Below are positions 18,663 through 30,435 of a stretch of 64,000 nucleotides of DNA, one piece after another. The stretch spans positions 1 through 64,000 of the forward strand of contig CAUYLG010071685.1 in the NCBI GenBank assembly GCA_963573385.1. The letters run 5' to 3'. The position numbers and the translations under genes are program-made. This DNA comes from Cacajao melanocephalus (taxonomy: Eukaryota; Chordata; Mammalia; Primates; Pitheciidae). Every line of letters begins with the position of its first letter. The stretch's first letter is position 1. The notes under the pieces are model-generated. The model was not told where the DNA came from, searched no databases, and worked only from the letters and a program-made list of their open reading frames with translations.

Positions 18663-18814
18663 GTGTAAACCATCACCAACTAACAAAATCGGATGCAACT
18701 GTTTTTAATGCTATTTAGTACTGTTTTTGATACACACTGGTAATGTTAAGCTATACTGAAACATAAATACTCGAAAAAAGTTTCATAAGTAGAGGTGGTT
18801 CAATGTGAAAAACG

Positions 18815-18975
18815 TGTGGCTTTGAGAGTCATAGATTTGGCTTTCTTCCTGGCTTTGCTTTTATATACCACTGTGCCCCTTCACAAGTGACTCAACTTTC
18901 CCTTCACCACAGTGGTGCTGTCTATAATAAAGGAGTTAGACAGCATGTGTGAAGTGTCTTCTGATTTTGTGATTC
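18815..18975 (+). mobile_element. MIR element, sense
   Basis: Diverged MIR pattern: gtggctttgagagtcatag, cctggctttgcttttata, cacaagtgactcaactttcc. It is an ancient tRNA-derived SINE relic. Confidence 0.65.
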
Positions 18976-19469
18976 TATGGGTTTTTGTTTGTTTTATTAT
19001 TACTAGCTTTCCTGAGCTACCTCAGAAACAAGCATGTTACATATAATTATAACTTGATTTGCAAGAAAGTGTTTTATGTTGTGAACAACTCACCTTCCAA
19101 TGTAGTGAGATCTGATCTCAGATTCTCACACGTTGTTCTAGTTTGTGTCTTAATTTTTAAATAAAGGTAAAGTAAAAAAATTTATGACTGTTTCTCTTTA
19201 TTAATACCTCACTCTATTACCTTCCCAGCTTACTTTAACTGGAATTTTATCAGCGTCCTTAGATAATTTCTTTCTGTTAGAGCCTTCTCTGCTGCGTGGC
19301 ACCTAAACAGAGGCCTATACGGGATATATTTTTCCACACAAAAGGTCATTTTGGGAGTTGAGGATAGTCAAGTAGAGCTTGGGAATACTACCAAGAAATG
19401 GGAAAAAAAAATCCTGCAGCATTAAGCTATATGACATGGAGAAACAGTACCTGAATCTAGTACTTCCAA
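18976..19469. other. Single-copy DNA, nothing recognised
   Basis: No recognisable repeat or gene. Confidence 0.45.
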
Positions 19470-19480
19470 GAGACATGATT

Positions 19481-19641
19481 AAAAAAAAATTTTTTTTTTA
19501 ACTTTTAAAAAATCCTTAAAAAAAAAAGATGGGGTTTCACCATGATGGCCAGGCTGGTCTTGAACTCCTGACCTCAGGTGATCCACCCACCTCAGCCTCC
19601 CGAAGTGCTAGGATTACAGGCGTGAGCCACCGCGCCTGGCC
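19481..19641 (-). mobile_element. Alu left-monomer insertion, antisense
   Basis: An A/T-rich tail and the antisense left arm only (gatggggtttcaccatgatg to ccaccgcgcctggcc). The 11-mer gagacatgatt precedes (19470-19480) and follows (19642-19652) it exactly, so the monomer is a complete insertion. Confidence 0.88.
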
Positions 19642-19652
19642 GAGACATGATT

Positions 19653-20287
19653 TTTTGTTTTGTTTCCTTAGGCAACTCAATCTGTAGTTGCTGAAAGAGG
19701 AGGAAAGGATTGGACACTGGTCAGTTTCCAGTTTTAGTGACCTACTAACGTTTGGTCTCTGGGTTTCGGCATGCATGAAGGCGTCCCTCCTGCTCTGAGC
19801 ATTTCACAGCAGCTGCCCATTCCTGTCGTTTGGCTGATTTTGCTCAGTTTTAAGGAATTGAGAACTCCATGCTCTGCTAAGATATCAGCGTCTTTGACAC
19901 CACACTGTTTGCTCCTCTGTTGTATTCTTGAATACATTCCATGTATCTCTTTAGGAACTCAAGGCCGGTTAGTTAATTTAAATAAAATCTTCCTTACTAC
20001 TGGGCTTTCCAATTTCTGGGGAAGACAGATAATAGGAGGGTGTATTTTGGCTCTTAGATGATAACATCTTGATTGTTCTGAAAACAGCCCTTTTTGACAC
20101 TAAATTTTAGTTTGATACTCTTGTTTGGAATCAGATAAAAAAATTGACTTCGTGGTTTAATTATTGGGTATATTCTATAGTATGCTACATGTGTCATGTT
20201 CTCAAAGTAGACAATCTGGGATGATATATAAATACCCAGAGATTTATTTAGATTGACATTTCCTTAGTTATTAGAATAATTTTAGAG
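19653..20287. other. Single-copy DNA, nothing recognised
   Basis: The plus frame 19771-20061 has no recognisable domain. A T-rich tract ends tttccttag at about 19672, like a splice acceptor, but no exon can be supported. Confidence 0.5.
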
Positions 20288-20571
20288 CAGAGGTCAGCAC
20301 ACTGTTTCTCTGAAAGGTTAAGGGTTCGATAGTAAATACTTGAGGCAGCTACTGAAGTGTGTCATGAAGCAGTCATGGATAGTATATAAATGAATAGGCA
20401 CAGCTGTGTTCCAGTAGAATGTTATTTATGATACATTGAAGTTTGTATGATTTTCACAGTCCTGTTGTGCCCCCCCCCCAACCATTTAAAAATGTAAAAA
20501 TTATAATTAGCTTGTGGGCCGTGTGAAAGCAGATTGGATTTGGCCCATGGATTATCATTTGTCAACTCCTG
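20288..20571 (+). mobile_element. hAT-Charlie element (MER20/MER58 type), sense
   Basis: Starts cagaggtcagcacactgttt, includes ttccagtagaatgttattta and ends with atttgtcaactcctg. Flanks ttttagag and tttcagag form a 7/8 target-site duplication. A run of nine C lies at about 20471. Confidence 0.7.
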
Positions 20572-21739
20572 TTTCAGAGCAACGGTGAATTTTGTTTCAG
20601 TTGCCTTGTACTGTTTAAGTCATTAGTTGTAGAATTAGTATAATATAAAATTATTAAAAAAAGCTTTGAAGTCTAAGTAGCCTATTAGTAAGTTAGCCAT
20701 TTTAAACCCGTTTCCTTATACATGAGATGAGAATAAGTATTATAAAATATCTTCTTCATTATAAACAACAGAACTTATGCTGGCTACTGTAGTCAGAGTA
20801 GGGAATATTAAATATGATTAAGGGATATTAGGTAGTTCACAGAGTCATTGGGGAGTGCTAGAGACACAGATTTAACTCCAAGCTTCTGGGAATATTGCCC
20901 AAAATCATACTGCAGAACTAGATTTCAGAAAGCCAGGGATACTGAGCACTAAATACTAAGCACTCAGTTTGATTGCAGATGCTACTGCTGATGGCTCTGG
21001 TGGTGTTCCATTGACAGGTACTCTGCATTGCAGTCACTGGGAAATGGCTAGCATTGGCTGTTGCCATTATTAAAAGGCAGATGTGTCTGCCACCTTGGGA
21101 CTGAGCAAGAAATGGAAGCTTACTTCTAAAAAAGTCTCGTAGAGGTTTGTTTTTGAGCTCAAAGAATATGCCATGTCTTTAGCCATAAAGGGAGCTGGGA
21201 ATTTTAAATTCTAATTTCTACTTTAGATTTCAGAATGTGGAAATATCAACAAATTAAGAAGTCTTTTCAAACTTTTGATAGATATCCATAGCAGTAAATA
21301 CTTACCTGTCCCCTTTCAGCATATATGCCTCCTTTTGTGCTTAAACTTCCAACATCCTTAATTAGCTGTCATCTAAAAAATCTACAATTTATCAAAGATT
21401 TCTGTTCTAAATTGGTGAGTTGGTTATTTAGATCCTAAAACTTAATCTTCATTCAGAATAAAAAAAGTTATGAATAATGGACTTGTTTCCAAGGTAGCCA
21501 GGATAAGGTTGTTGACAAAAGCTAAGTGTCTGTTTCACAGAGATAAGTTTCTTAACGGTGGAAAGATTCTGAGTGTTATCATCTTGCTACCAGGTAGCTC
21601 TGTGTCCCCTGTGAAGTTATGGTACTGTTTGGTGTGGAGGTGAGAGTTAATTATTGCTTATGGTAGATCACATTGTTCAAAAACAGTTGTTTCCCTTCTT
21701 TACTGGCTTCTACGTACAGGACCTCTTCCCTGTGGAGAA
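20572..21739. other. Single-copy DNA, nothing recognised
   Basis: About 1.2 kb of AT-rich sequence with no recognisable repeat or coding frame. Confidence 0.5.
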
Positions 21740-21990
21740 GTACTTCCTTGTTCCTGTGGACATCAAGCTTGGCCATGGAATTTGTGTTGGCCACTGGAAG
21801 ATGAGTAGGAGTGATTATTTGTCGTGTCTAAGCAGAAGCCTTATTGGGAACCATTGCATGAAGGACTTTTGCTTGTTTTCCTCTGCCCCGAGAAAATAGG
21901 TGCCAGATAAAGGCTATTTCCTTTGCCACATTCCAGAATGAAGAAGATGCCTGTAGCCAACAACAAAAATGAGAAATACGTTTTGTGCTG
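21740..21990 (+). repeat. Probable old interspersed repeat, family unresolved
   Basis: The wording ggccatggaatttgtgttgg, gagtaggagtgattatttg and gcagaagccttattgggaac resembles a recurrent mammalian repeat (ttggccaatgg / agcagaagtgatgtg type). I cannot name it. The plus frame 21654-21899 crosses it and is probably fortuitous. Confidence 0.35.
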
Positions 21991-22183
21991 TCTGTTGAAC
22001 CCAAGACCCTTTAAGAGTTAAACATAATTTAATAATCATAAGTACTTTCTTTCACTGTGTTGACATTTGCACTGTGGCTTAAAAGTGATGTTTTGGAAAA
22101 CTTACTGGTGAGGAAAAATCAGTGTAGTTTCTTCAAACTGTGTTCTGCACCACCGTCACCACATATTTATAGTAAAGTTTTAC

Positions 22184-22520
22184 TTGGCAAAACCCCATCT
22201 CCACCAAAAATGCAAAAAATAAGCTGGGCATGGTGGTGCGTGCCTGTAGTCCCAGAACTTTGAGAGGCTGAGGCCGGAGAATTGCTTGAGCACAGGAGTT
22301 TGAGACTAGCCTGGGCAACATAGGGAGACCTCATCTCTATTAAATAATGAAACCCCAAAATATTAGCTGGGCATGGTAGCATGTGCCGGTAGTCCCAGCT
22401 ACTTAGGAGGCTTGAGGTGGGGCGATCTCTTGAGCCCAGGAGATTGAGGCTGCATTGAACCAAAGTCACACCATTGCTCTCTAGCCTGGGTGATAGAGTA
22501 AGACTACATCTCTTGGAAAA
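22184..22520 (+). mobile_element. AluJ element with an extra upstream Alu fragment, sense
   Basis: 22184-22221 is a piece from the middle of an Alu (caaaaccccatctccaccaa). An old AluJo/Jb-like copy follows from gctgggcatggtggtgcgtg to a poly-A at about 22516. Several small indels are present. Confidence 0.87.
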
Positions 22521-22961
22521 AAAAAAGTCTTAAGAACATTCTTGATGAAGCAGTGAAGGGTATTAATCTAAAAAAATCATGATCTGAGTCCGAATCTTTT
22601 TAATGGTGTTTGTGATGAAATGGAAAATGTTCATAAAATACTTATGAATGCAAAAGTATGATGGTTTCAAAGGGAAAACACTTGGGCAATTATTTGAGTT
22701 ATGAGCAGAACCTGCCTTTTTAAATTTTCACTTGAAACAGTGACTCACTATGGTTATTCTGACATGAGCATTTGAGAGAGATTTTCTCAAAGTGAGCCTT
22801 TAAGGAAAACAACTGACAGTATTTGTTGTCAGTGATAAAATCTGAGATTTTACTTGGAAGTTCGGGTTTTGGAAAATTATTAGATACTGTGAGGTTGACA
22901 GCTTCCTTCTATATAGGCTTTTTCTGATGATCCTTGGTTTCAGTAGTAGTGAATATATACA
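22521..22961. other. Single-copy DNA, nothing recognised
   Basis: No recognisable repeat or gene. Confidence 0.45.
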
Positions 22962-23256
22962 CATATTTTTTGTGGGACGGAGTCTCGCTCTGTTGCCCAG
23001 GCTGGAGTGCAGTGGTGCGATGTAGGCTCACGACAACTTCTGCCTCTTGAGTTCAACCGATTCTCCTGCCTCAGCCTCCAGAGTAGCTGGGACTAGGGCA
23101 GGCGCGTGCCACCATGCCCGGCTAAGTTTTGTATTTTTAGTAGAGACAGGGTTTCACTGTGTTGGCTATGCTGGTCTCAAATTCCTGACCTCGTGATCTG
23201 CCTGCCTTGGCCTTCCAAAGTGCTGGGATTATAAGCGTGAGCCACTGTGCCTGGCC
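22962..23256 (-). mobile_element. AluS-like element, antisense
   Basis: Short T tail with gggacggagtctcgctctg, both arms, ends gccactgtgcctggcc. Flanks agtgaatata and ggtgaatata suggest the target-site duplication. Confidence 0.94.
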
Positions 23257-23514
23257 AGAGGTGAATATAATTTTTAAATTTTTGGTGCTGCATGATGATT
23301 ATATTTGGGACATTTGACCAATTCAGTGGAATAATATTTTGTAATTGACACATGCCCTTCAAAATCATGCATAGGTAAAAGATCCATTCAACGTTGCAAA
23401 ACTGATGGATTTTAATGTAACATGAAAAGTTCATTGATAGGGTTAAAGATTTCACGTTGCAGTAAACTTTTAAGGAACTATCACTTGTTGAGTTTTTTCC
23501 TTTTTTTCTTTTTT

Positions 23515-23803
23515 TAAATTTATTTTTATTTTTTGAGATGGAGTCTCTGTCACCCAGGCTAGAGCGATCTTGGCTCACTGCAACCTCTGCTTCCTGGATT
23601 TAAGCGATTCTCCTGCCTCAGCCTCCTGAGAAGCTGGGACTACAGGTACGTACCACCATGTCCAGCTTATTTTTTTGCATTTTTGGTGGAGATGAGGTTT
23701 TGCCATGTTTGCCAGGCTGGTCTCGAATTCTTGGCCTCAAGTGATCTACCCACCTTGGCCTCCCAAAGTGCTGGCATTACAGGTGTGAGTTGCTTTCCTG
23801 GCT
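23515..23803 (-). mobile_element. Alu element, antisense, with a small right-arm deletion
   Basis: T-rich tail with gagatggagtctctgtcacc. The agtgcagtgg block is missing after ccaggctagag. Ends ttgctttcctggct. Confidence 0.92.
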
Positions 23804-24092
23804 CACAGCCTAACTTTTCTTAAGAGCTACTCCAGACAGGACAGTGTGGTTGAAGGAATCAGTTTCTGGATGGTACCAGCAGGTAGTGCAGAGTCATCTG
23901 TAATCCAGGCTCATATTTGTTTTTCTCTCAGTTAGCAAATAGAGGACCCCCTGTGTAGTTACAGGACTTGTTTGAGGAAGAAATAGCATTGCATCAGGAG
24001 CAGGTACACTGAGAATGTGAGCTCTCTGCTCATGCTTCACAACCAGCTTGATTACTGTCTTGTATATAACATTAATGCATGATGACGGGGTG

Positions 24093-24453
24093 TGTATTAG
24101 TTCCTTCTCACATTGTCATAAAGACATACCTAAAAATGGGTAATTTAGAAAGAAGAGACTTAATCGGCTCATGGTTCTGCAGACTTCACAGGCTTCTGCT
24201 TCTGGGGAGGCCTCGGGAAGCTTACAATCATAGCAGAAAGCGAAGGGGAAGCAGACAGAGTCTTCACGTGGTCAGCAGGAGAGAGCACACTTTGAAACAA
24301 ATCAGATCTTGTGAGAACTCATTCACTATCATGAGAATAGCAAGGGAAAGTCTGTCCCCACGATCTAGTCACCTCCCTCCAGGCCCCTCCTCCAACATTG
24401 AGGATTGCAGTTCGAGATGAGATTTGGATGGGGACACAGCCAAACCATATTCA
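24093..24453 (-). mobile_element. MST-type MaLR LTR, near complete, antisense
   Basis: Runs from tgtattagttccttctcac through aaagacatacctaaaaatgg, acaatcatagcagaaagcg and tcctccaacattgaggattg to gacacagccaaaccatatt. This is the full order of an ERVL-MaLR MST LTR in reverse, about 360 bp, with TG...CA-like ends. It encodes nothing functional. Confidence 0.82.
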
Positions 24454-24455
24454 GG

Positions 24456-24926
24456 TTGCTTCTATCACTTTAACTTGGTGGATCAGATAATTCCTGATAT
24501 GCTGCTCAGCTTTCATAGTCACCTGTGGCTAGATCTTTATTCTCTACCAGTACTTCAAAAAGTACAAGAACTTTTTTCAGACTTGGTTTAACAAAGCCCT
24601 GGCTTTACCCTAGGAGTCTCTGCTGTGATTCTTCTGGAGAGGTTTGCCAGTGGCTTCTTACAGCCCTGACCTATTGACACTTGGAGCGCGATTCCAGTTT
24701 TAGAGTCATTACGGTCAAGTGACAGAGCTGGTTGTACTGTACTGTAACCTGGAATGGCTGGAGAATTTTCTCTTCCTCTGGGCCCTACTTAATAGGATAT
24801 TAGATCACTCAGTGAATAGAACAGAGCAGCACACACAAATTGGTATATGTTCTTTCCAGTTTCCAAAAAGTTCCAGCAAGCTTTTTGCTTCTTTCTTAGT
24901 TGTAGGACGTAAAGGTATAGTGACTG
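24456..24926. other. Single-copy DNA, nothing recognised
   Basis: No recognisable repeat. The plus frame from 24719 becomes open only by running into the next Alu. Confidence 0.5.
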
Positions 24927-24938
24927 TCTTTCACTTTG

Positions 24939-25235
24939 TCTTTTTTTTTTTTTTTTTCCCTGAGAAAGACTTACTTTGTTGCCCAGGTTGGAGTACACTG
25001 GCACAGTCACGGCTCATTTTAGCTTCCACGTTTGGGGCTCTAGCAGTCCTCCCTCTCAGCCTCCTGAGTAGCTGGGATTACAGATATGTGCCACCATGCC
25101 TGGCTAGTTTTTGTGTGTTTTGTAGGGACATGGTTTTACCATGTTGTTCAGGCTGGTCCTGAACTCCTGGGCTGAAGCAATTCTCCTGGTTAGGCCTCTA
25201 AAAGTGCTGGGATTACAGGCCACTGCGCTGGACAT
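24939..25235 (-). mobile_element. AluJ-like element, antisense, with target-site duplication
   Basis: 18 T, both arms. J-type wording is ctcctgggctgaagcaattc. Bounded exactly by tctttcactttg at 24927-24938 and 25236-25247. Confidence 0.94.
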
Positions 25236-25370
25236 TCTTTCACTTTGGAGCGGGTGTCCTGATGTGCCACAATTTACTTGCCCCTAGAACCTCATTTGTG
25301 GCCTCAGAATGCTGTTTGTCCTTGGTCCTTCTGTTCTTTGGCACACATGTCTTACTTAGTAAGGCATCTA

Positions 25371-25781
<411 letters not shown>

Positions 25782-26660
25782 TAGGAAGGCCAGAAAACTG
25801 ATTTGACCTGAGGCAATATAGTGAATATGTACTGCTGTAGAAGCTAAATGGAAGCAAATTGCTTCTGAAATTCTGTTTGTAGAGATAGAGAAACCTTTGC
25901 CAGAATGATTGATAGCTGCATACCAGCTACTGAGCTAAGCAGATCACATTTGAATACCAGCTGTGCCTTGTAGTCATGAAGATTAAAACACAGTCATCCT
26001 CTAAATATATTTGTTTTCTGTATTAGCCAGACAGTTGTATTAAGTAGGTATCTGCTAGGAATTGCAATCTTTGCACCTTTCAGTTCTTTGACAATTCTTT
26101 CAGGAATGCAAATTATTTTTGTTTGGAGGTAGAGCTCCTGGGGTCTCCATTAGATTTTTCCTGATTAAAAAAACTACCCTGCAACTCCACCTGTCATGGA
26201 ATCAATATGGGAATTTTGTCAGTTGGAAAACTAAAATTACCTTTTGCAACTATATGTTCAACACCTGGAGAAGATAACCAAAAAATTGGGAGGGTTAATC
26301 TACTCGCTGATAAATGGACTTTTGGCCAAAACTTTGTTATTTGACCACTGTAATCCCTCTTTCTGACAAATGTGTCACATTGGTGCCATCTAGGTCTTTA
26401 GAGATTTAAGAGTTAGGTTTTATAGTCCCAGAAAGGTCTAGGTGTTTTCACTTATCAAGTGCATGGTTACCTTAATAAGTGGCTGTTGATCTTTGTGGAA
26501 AGCCAAGAGGGAAATCACAGTACTTGGGATGTAATTATAGAGCTTTGTCTAAAGGGTACCTTGCCTTACTGCCTTCATTCTGGAGGTCCTGTGACCTTTG
26601 AGAGGCTGTTATTTTGGTGGCTCTTGTCAGGTCTCTGTATTCCATACATACTTGTTTACC
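25782..26660. other. Single-copy DNA, nothing recognised
   Basis: No recognisable repeat or gene. The short plus frame 26459-26668 has no supporting motif. Confidence 0.5.
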
Positions 26661-26855
26661 CAGATTAGGAGTCGGCCAGCTTTTTCTATAGAGGTCCAGA
26701 TACACAGTCGCTGAACAAAAAACACTGCAATGCCGCCATTGTAGTGATAAAGCAGCGGTAGATAGTACATGAGTGAGCTCTTCTGTTCATTAAAACTTTA
26801 TTGACTAAAACACAGTGGGTCAGATTTGCCTCAGGTTGTAGTTTTCATACCTCTG
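26661..26855 (+). mobile_element. hAT-Charlie element (MER20/MER58 type), sense
   Basis: ggagtcggccagctttttct, aaagcagcggtagatagtac, cattaaaactttattgact and gtagttttcatacctctg follow the order of this non-autonomous family, with large deletions. Confidence 0.65.
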
Positions 26856-27051
26856 GTATAGATCACATAGGATTATCATGGAACGTCTTTATGTTACGGT
26901 TTTAGGGACTTTCCAAGGTTCCTGCAGACAAACCAGCTTGATAACCACTAGGTTCCTGTTTTTTAAGCTTGCCTGGTTCCACTTGAAGTTATAATTAAAC
27001 AGTCAACAAAATCAGACGGTGCATTTGAGTTTTGGCTGTAAAGCTTTAGAG

Positions 27052-27372
27052 CAGGGGTTGGCCAACTGCAGTCTTCAGGCCATATGTAACCAACTTGTTT
27101 TTTTTGTGATCCACAAGTTAAAAATATTTTCCACAATCTAAAATAATTGAATAAAAAAGGTCAAAAGAATGATACTATTTTGTGACAAATTAAAATTACA
27201 TGAAATTCAAATTTTCATATATAAAGTTTTATTGGAATATAGCCACATTGATTATATATAGGTATGGCTGCTTTCACTTCACAACTATACAGTTGGATAG
27301 TTGCATGTGAGACCTTTGGCCTTGGAAAAATTGCTGTCCGGCCCTTTACAGAAAAACGTTTTCTAACCTTTG
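27052..27372 (-). mobile_element. hAT-Charlie element (MER20/MER58 type), antisense
   Basis: Starts caggggttggccaactgcag, includes aagttttattggaatatagc and ccggccctttacagaaaaac, and ends gttttctaacctttg. Flanking ctttagag and ctttagaa form a 7/8 target-site duplication. An insertion around 27120-27200 is absent from the other copies. Confidence 0.72.
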
Positions 27373-27455
27373 CTTTAGAAAATGGAAAACACTTTTTTAA
27401 TGTTGTAACTGCCTCCTCCTTTGTCAGTGCGATGAGTCAAAAATTTATGCTGTGA

Positions 27456-27773
<318 letters not shown>

Positions 27774-27785
27774 TGAATATGTCAC

Positions 27786-28344
27786 TTTTTTTTAAACTTC
27801 AATGCTGTTAGAAGCGGTCATCCCCACTCTACTGTCCTTGTGTATCTGTGGCATGCCCTTCATAGTTTTCTACCAGAGTCTCACTTGATCCCCAAAGCCT
27901 TGTTTTCATTAGTCACTTCATTGCAGATGACCACAGTTGATAATTTAATTTTGTTATAGCCTGAATGAACTATTGGAGACCCATCTTACATAATTAACTG
28001 TACCCTCACTGAATTGAAACCTAACCAATTGGATAACATTCTCAGATTCCCATTACCTTGATTTAATGAGATAAATAATAATATTCAATATTTTACTGAA
28101 TTTTCACTGTGTGTAGACACTAAGCTAAGTGCTTTTCACACATAACAAAAAGTTTAATTGCAAAGGTTAGCTGATAATTATTTTAAAATTTAGGAATAAA
28201 TATCCCTTGCCCCATCATCACTTCATGTACTGTAAAAAACTTCTGGCCTTCACAAGTTTTAAAATCACATTAAAGTTAAAATAGTTGACATAAATTAATA
28301 TCTTTTGCCTATAATATTTCTTCCTTTTTTTTTGACTTGTAGAT
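27786..28344. other. Single-copy DNA, nothing recognised
   Basis: No recognisable repeat or gene. Confidence 0.45.
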
Positions 28345-28955
28345 GCAGTTTATTTTCGTTATTCACTGTAGTTATGTTCTTAAAGTTGCCTTGAACACTG
28401 AATTAGCAAATATTGAGCCATTGTTCCTAGGGGAAAATATGGATTAGGTTCCTGTAAGTCTCAGTCATAACATTTTTGTCAACTGATCTATACGTTGTGT
28501 GTTTCTGTTTAAAGATACCTTATTAATATATATTGTTGATTCATTAATCGCACATTTAGAGTCAACAGCACTGAAACTCATATGAACAAAGCTTATTTGC
28601 CACACATACTTTTCTCCACAGCCATCTTGCACTTAGCAACACTAGATAGCCCTAAGCATAGTGATAAAGTGCTATTTTAAATAATGAAAGGACCAACAAA
28701 AAGCACAAATGTGCAAAAATGTGGCACTTAATAGACCATACAGAGGACATTTGTTTACGATATGACGGCTGAAACAAGGCAGAACGCTGTCTTTTTTGTC
28801 TTCAAATGGGTAAGCGCGCAATGGACACCTCAGATTTTTCACCATTTTGCGCATGTCTGCCTATGACTGCGAAAGTGCTGCAGTGTGAGTTTTGGTGCAA
28901 GCAGGCAAATTCACAAATGTGAAATCTATGAATTGGTGAGGATTAACTATATTCT
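28345..28955. mobile_element. Tigger-family DNA transposon derivative
   Basis: The pattern ttttcgttattcactgtag, gaacactgaattagcaaata, gtttctgtttaaagatacct, cttaatagaccatacagagg, gcgcatgtctgcctatgac and gaattggtgaggattaact resembles a non-autonomous TcMar-Tigger element of the MER44/MER8 kind. It is about 600 bp, with no intact transposase. Several CpG survive near 28800-28870. Confidence 0.55.
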
Positions 28956-29018
28956 CTTGATGCCACTAATTTATCATTGGAAATTTATTATTTTAAAATT
29001 TTTATTAACCTTGCTTTC

Positions 29019-29315
29019 TTTTTTTTTTGGTCTTGCACTGTCGCCCACGCTGGAGTGCAGTGGCACGATGTCGGCTCACTGCAGCCTCCGCCTCCTGAGT
29101 TCGCTTGACATGATTCAAGCAATTTTTCTGCCTCAGTCTCCTGAGTAGCTGGGATTACAGGCCTGCACCACCATGCCTGGCTAATTTTTGTATTTTTAGT
29201 AGAGACGGAGTTTCACCATGTTGGTCAGGCTGGTCTCGAACTCCTAACCTCATGATTCTCCTGCCTTGGCCTCCCAAAGTGCTGGTGTTACAGGTGTGAG
29301 CCACTGTGCCCAGCC
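29019..29315 (-). mobile_element. AluS-like element, antisense
   Basis: T tail plus gtcttgcactgtcgcccacg, both arms, ends gccactgtgcccagcc. A small extra segment (cgcttgacatga) interrupts the right arm near 29103. Confidence 0.93.
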
Positions 29316-29402
29316 TTCATTTGCTTCTAAAACTTATTAATTTTAATTGTAAATAGACATAAATGTTTACTGTATTAACTATTAAAAAATGTATAGTTCA
29401 GT

Positions 29403-29540
29403 TAACCAGTTATAGTCACATTGATTAATTTATTTATAGATATGGCTGCTTTCACTTCACAACTACACAGTTGAGTAGTTGCAACCGAGACCTTTGGCCT
29501 TGGAAAAATTGCTGTCTGGCCCTTTACATCAGATAGTTGT
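29403..29540 (-). mobile_element. 138-bp insert with hAT fragment between 19-bp direct repeats
   Basis: Contains atggctgctttcacttcaca and ggccttggaaaaattgctgt, closely matching 27258-27350. The insert is flanked by two perfect 19-bp copies of aaaaaatgtatagttcagt (29384-29402 and 29541-29559). Confidence 0.75.
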
Positions 29541-29590
29541 AAAAAATGTATAGTTCAGTACTGTTCAGTAAACTCACATTATTGGGCAAC

Positions 29591-30042
29591 TGGGAGTAGG
29601 AGACGGGACTTGACTCCAGAGGTGGAGCTTGGACTCTGCACCATATTGAAGACTAGCTGAAGCAGGGAAGAGGTAAAAGCACCTCTCCGTAAGTGTCCTA
29701 TCAGTTTATCATTGCCATAGCAACACTTGGAAGTTTCTGCCCCTTTCCATGGCAACGACATAGTTACCACACCACTTCTAGAAACTTCAGTAAAACCTGT
29801 TCCTTAATTTGCACATAATTAAAAGTAGGTGTAAATGTGACTGCAGAACTGCCCCTTAGCTGGTACTCTGGTCACACTGCTTCTGGGGTAGCCCTGCTCT
29901 GCATGGAGCACTACCTCTGCTGCTGCTTCCATGAAAGTTGCTGTCTAACACCACCGGTTTGCCCTTGAATGCTCTCCTAGGTGAAGCCAACAACCCTCCT
30001 GTGGTAAGCCCCAGTTTTGCCCCTTGTCTACCCTGCATCACA
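29591..30042 (+). mobile_element. Solitary ERV1-like LTR, sense
   Basis: A 452-bp block starting tgggagtaggagacgggact and ending cctgcatcaca inside the L1 3' UTR. It holds ccatagcaacacttggaag and ccatggcaacgacatag repeats, a TATA-like aattaaaagtaggtgtaaat near 29817, then a GC-richer U5-like half. Its orientation is inferred from this order. Subfamily not named; no viral genes present. Confidence 0.6.
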
Positions 30043-30435
30043 GTCTGCAGTAGTATTCATCCTGCAAAACTGAAACTCTCTGCCCATTAAACAACTTCTC
30101 ATTCCTCTCCCCTCTAGCCACTGGCAACCACTGTTCTTATTTCCTGTCTTTATTAATTTTGAGTATTTATAGGTACCTTATGCAAGTGGAATCACGTAGT
30201 GTGTGACTTGTTACGAACTACCTTAATACACTTAGCATAATGTCCTCACAGTTCATCTGTGTTGTAGCATGTGTCGCAATTTCCTTGCTTTTTAAAGCTA
30301 ATATTCCGTTGTATGTATAGACCGTGTTTTGTTTTCTGTGATGGACACTGGTTGCTTTCGACTTTCGGCTGCTGTGAATAGTGCTGCTGTGAACGTGGCT
30401 GTACAAATATCTCTTTTAAGATGCTTTTTTTTTTG

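Larger units (their letters stand above)
29335..30435 (-). mobile_element. Old LINE-1 3' UTR, antisense, with two insertions
   Basis: 29335-29402, 29541-29590 and 30043-30435 join into one L1 3' UTR in reverse (aatgtatagttcagt; cattattgggcaac; cctgcaaaactgaaactct; gtcctcacagttcatctgtg; gcggctgctgtgaatag-like end). The interruptions are a hAT fragment and an LTR. Confidence 0.72.

Noticed and set aside
23177..23578. 133-codon minus-strand frame
   Set aside because: Its ends lie in two Alus and the middle is low-complexity AT-rich sequence.
24719..25162. 147-codon plus-strand frame
   Set aside because: The second half lies in an antisense Alu and the first half shows no domain or recognisable exon context.
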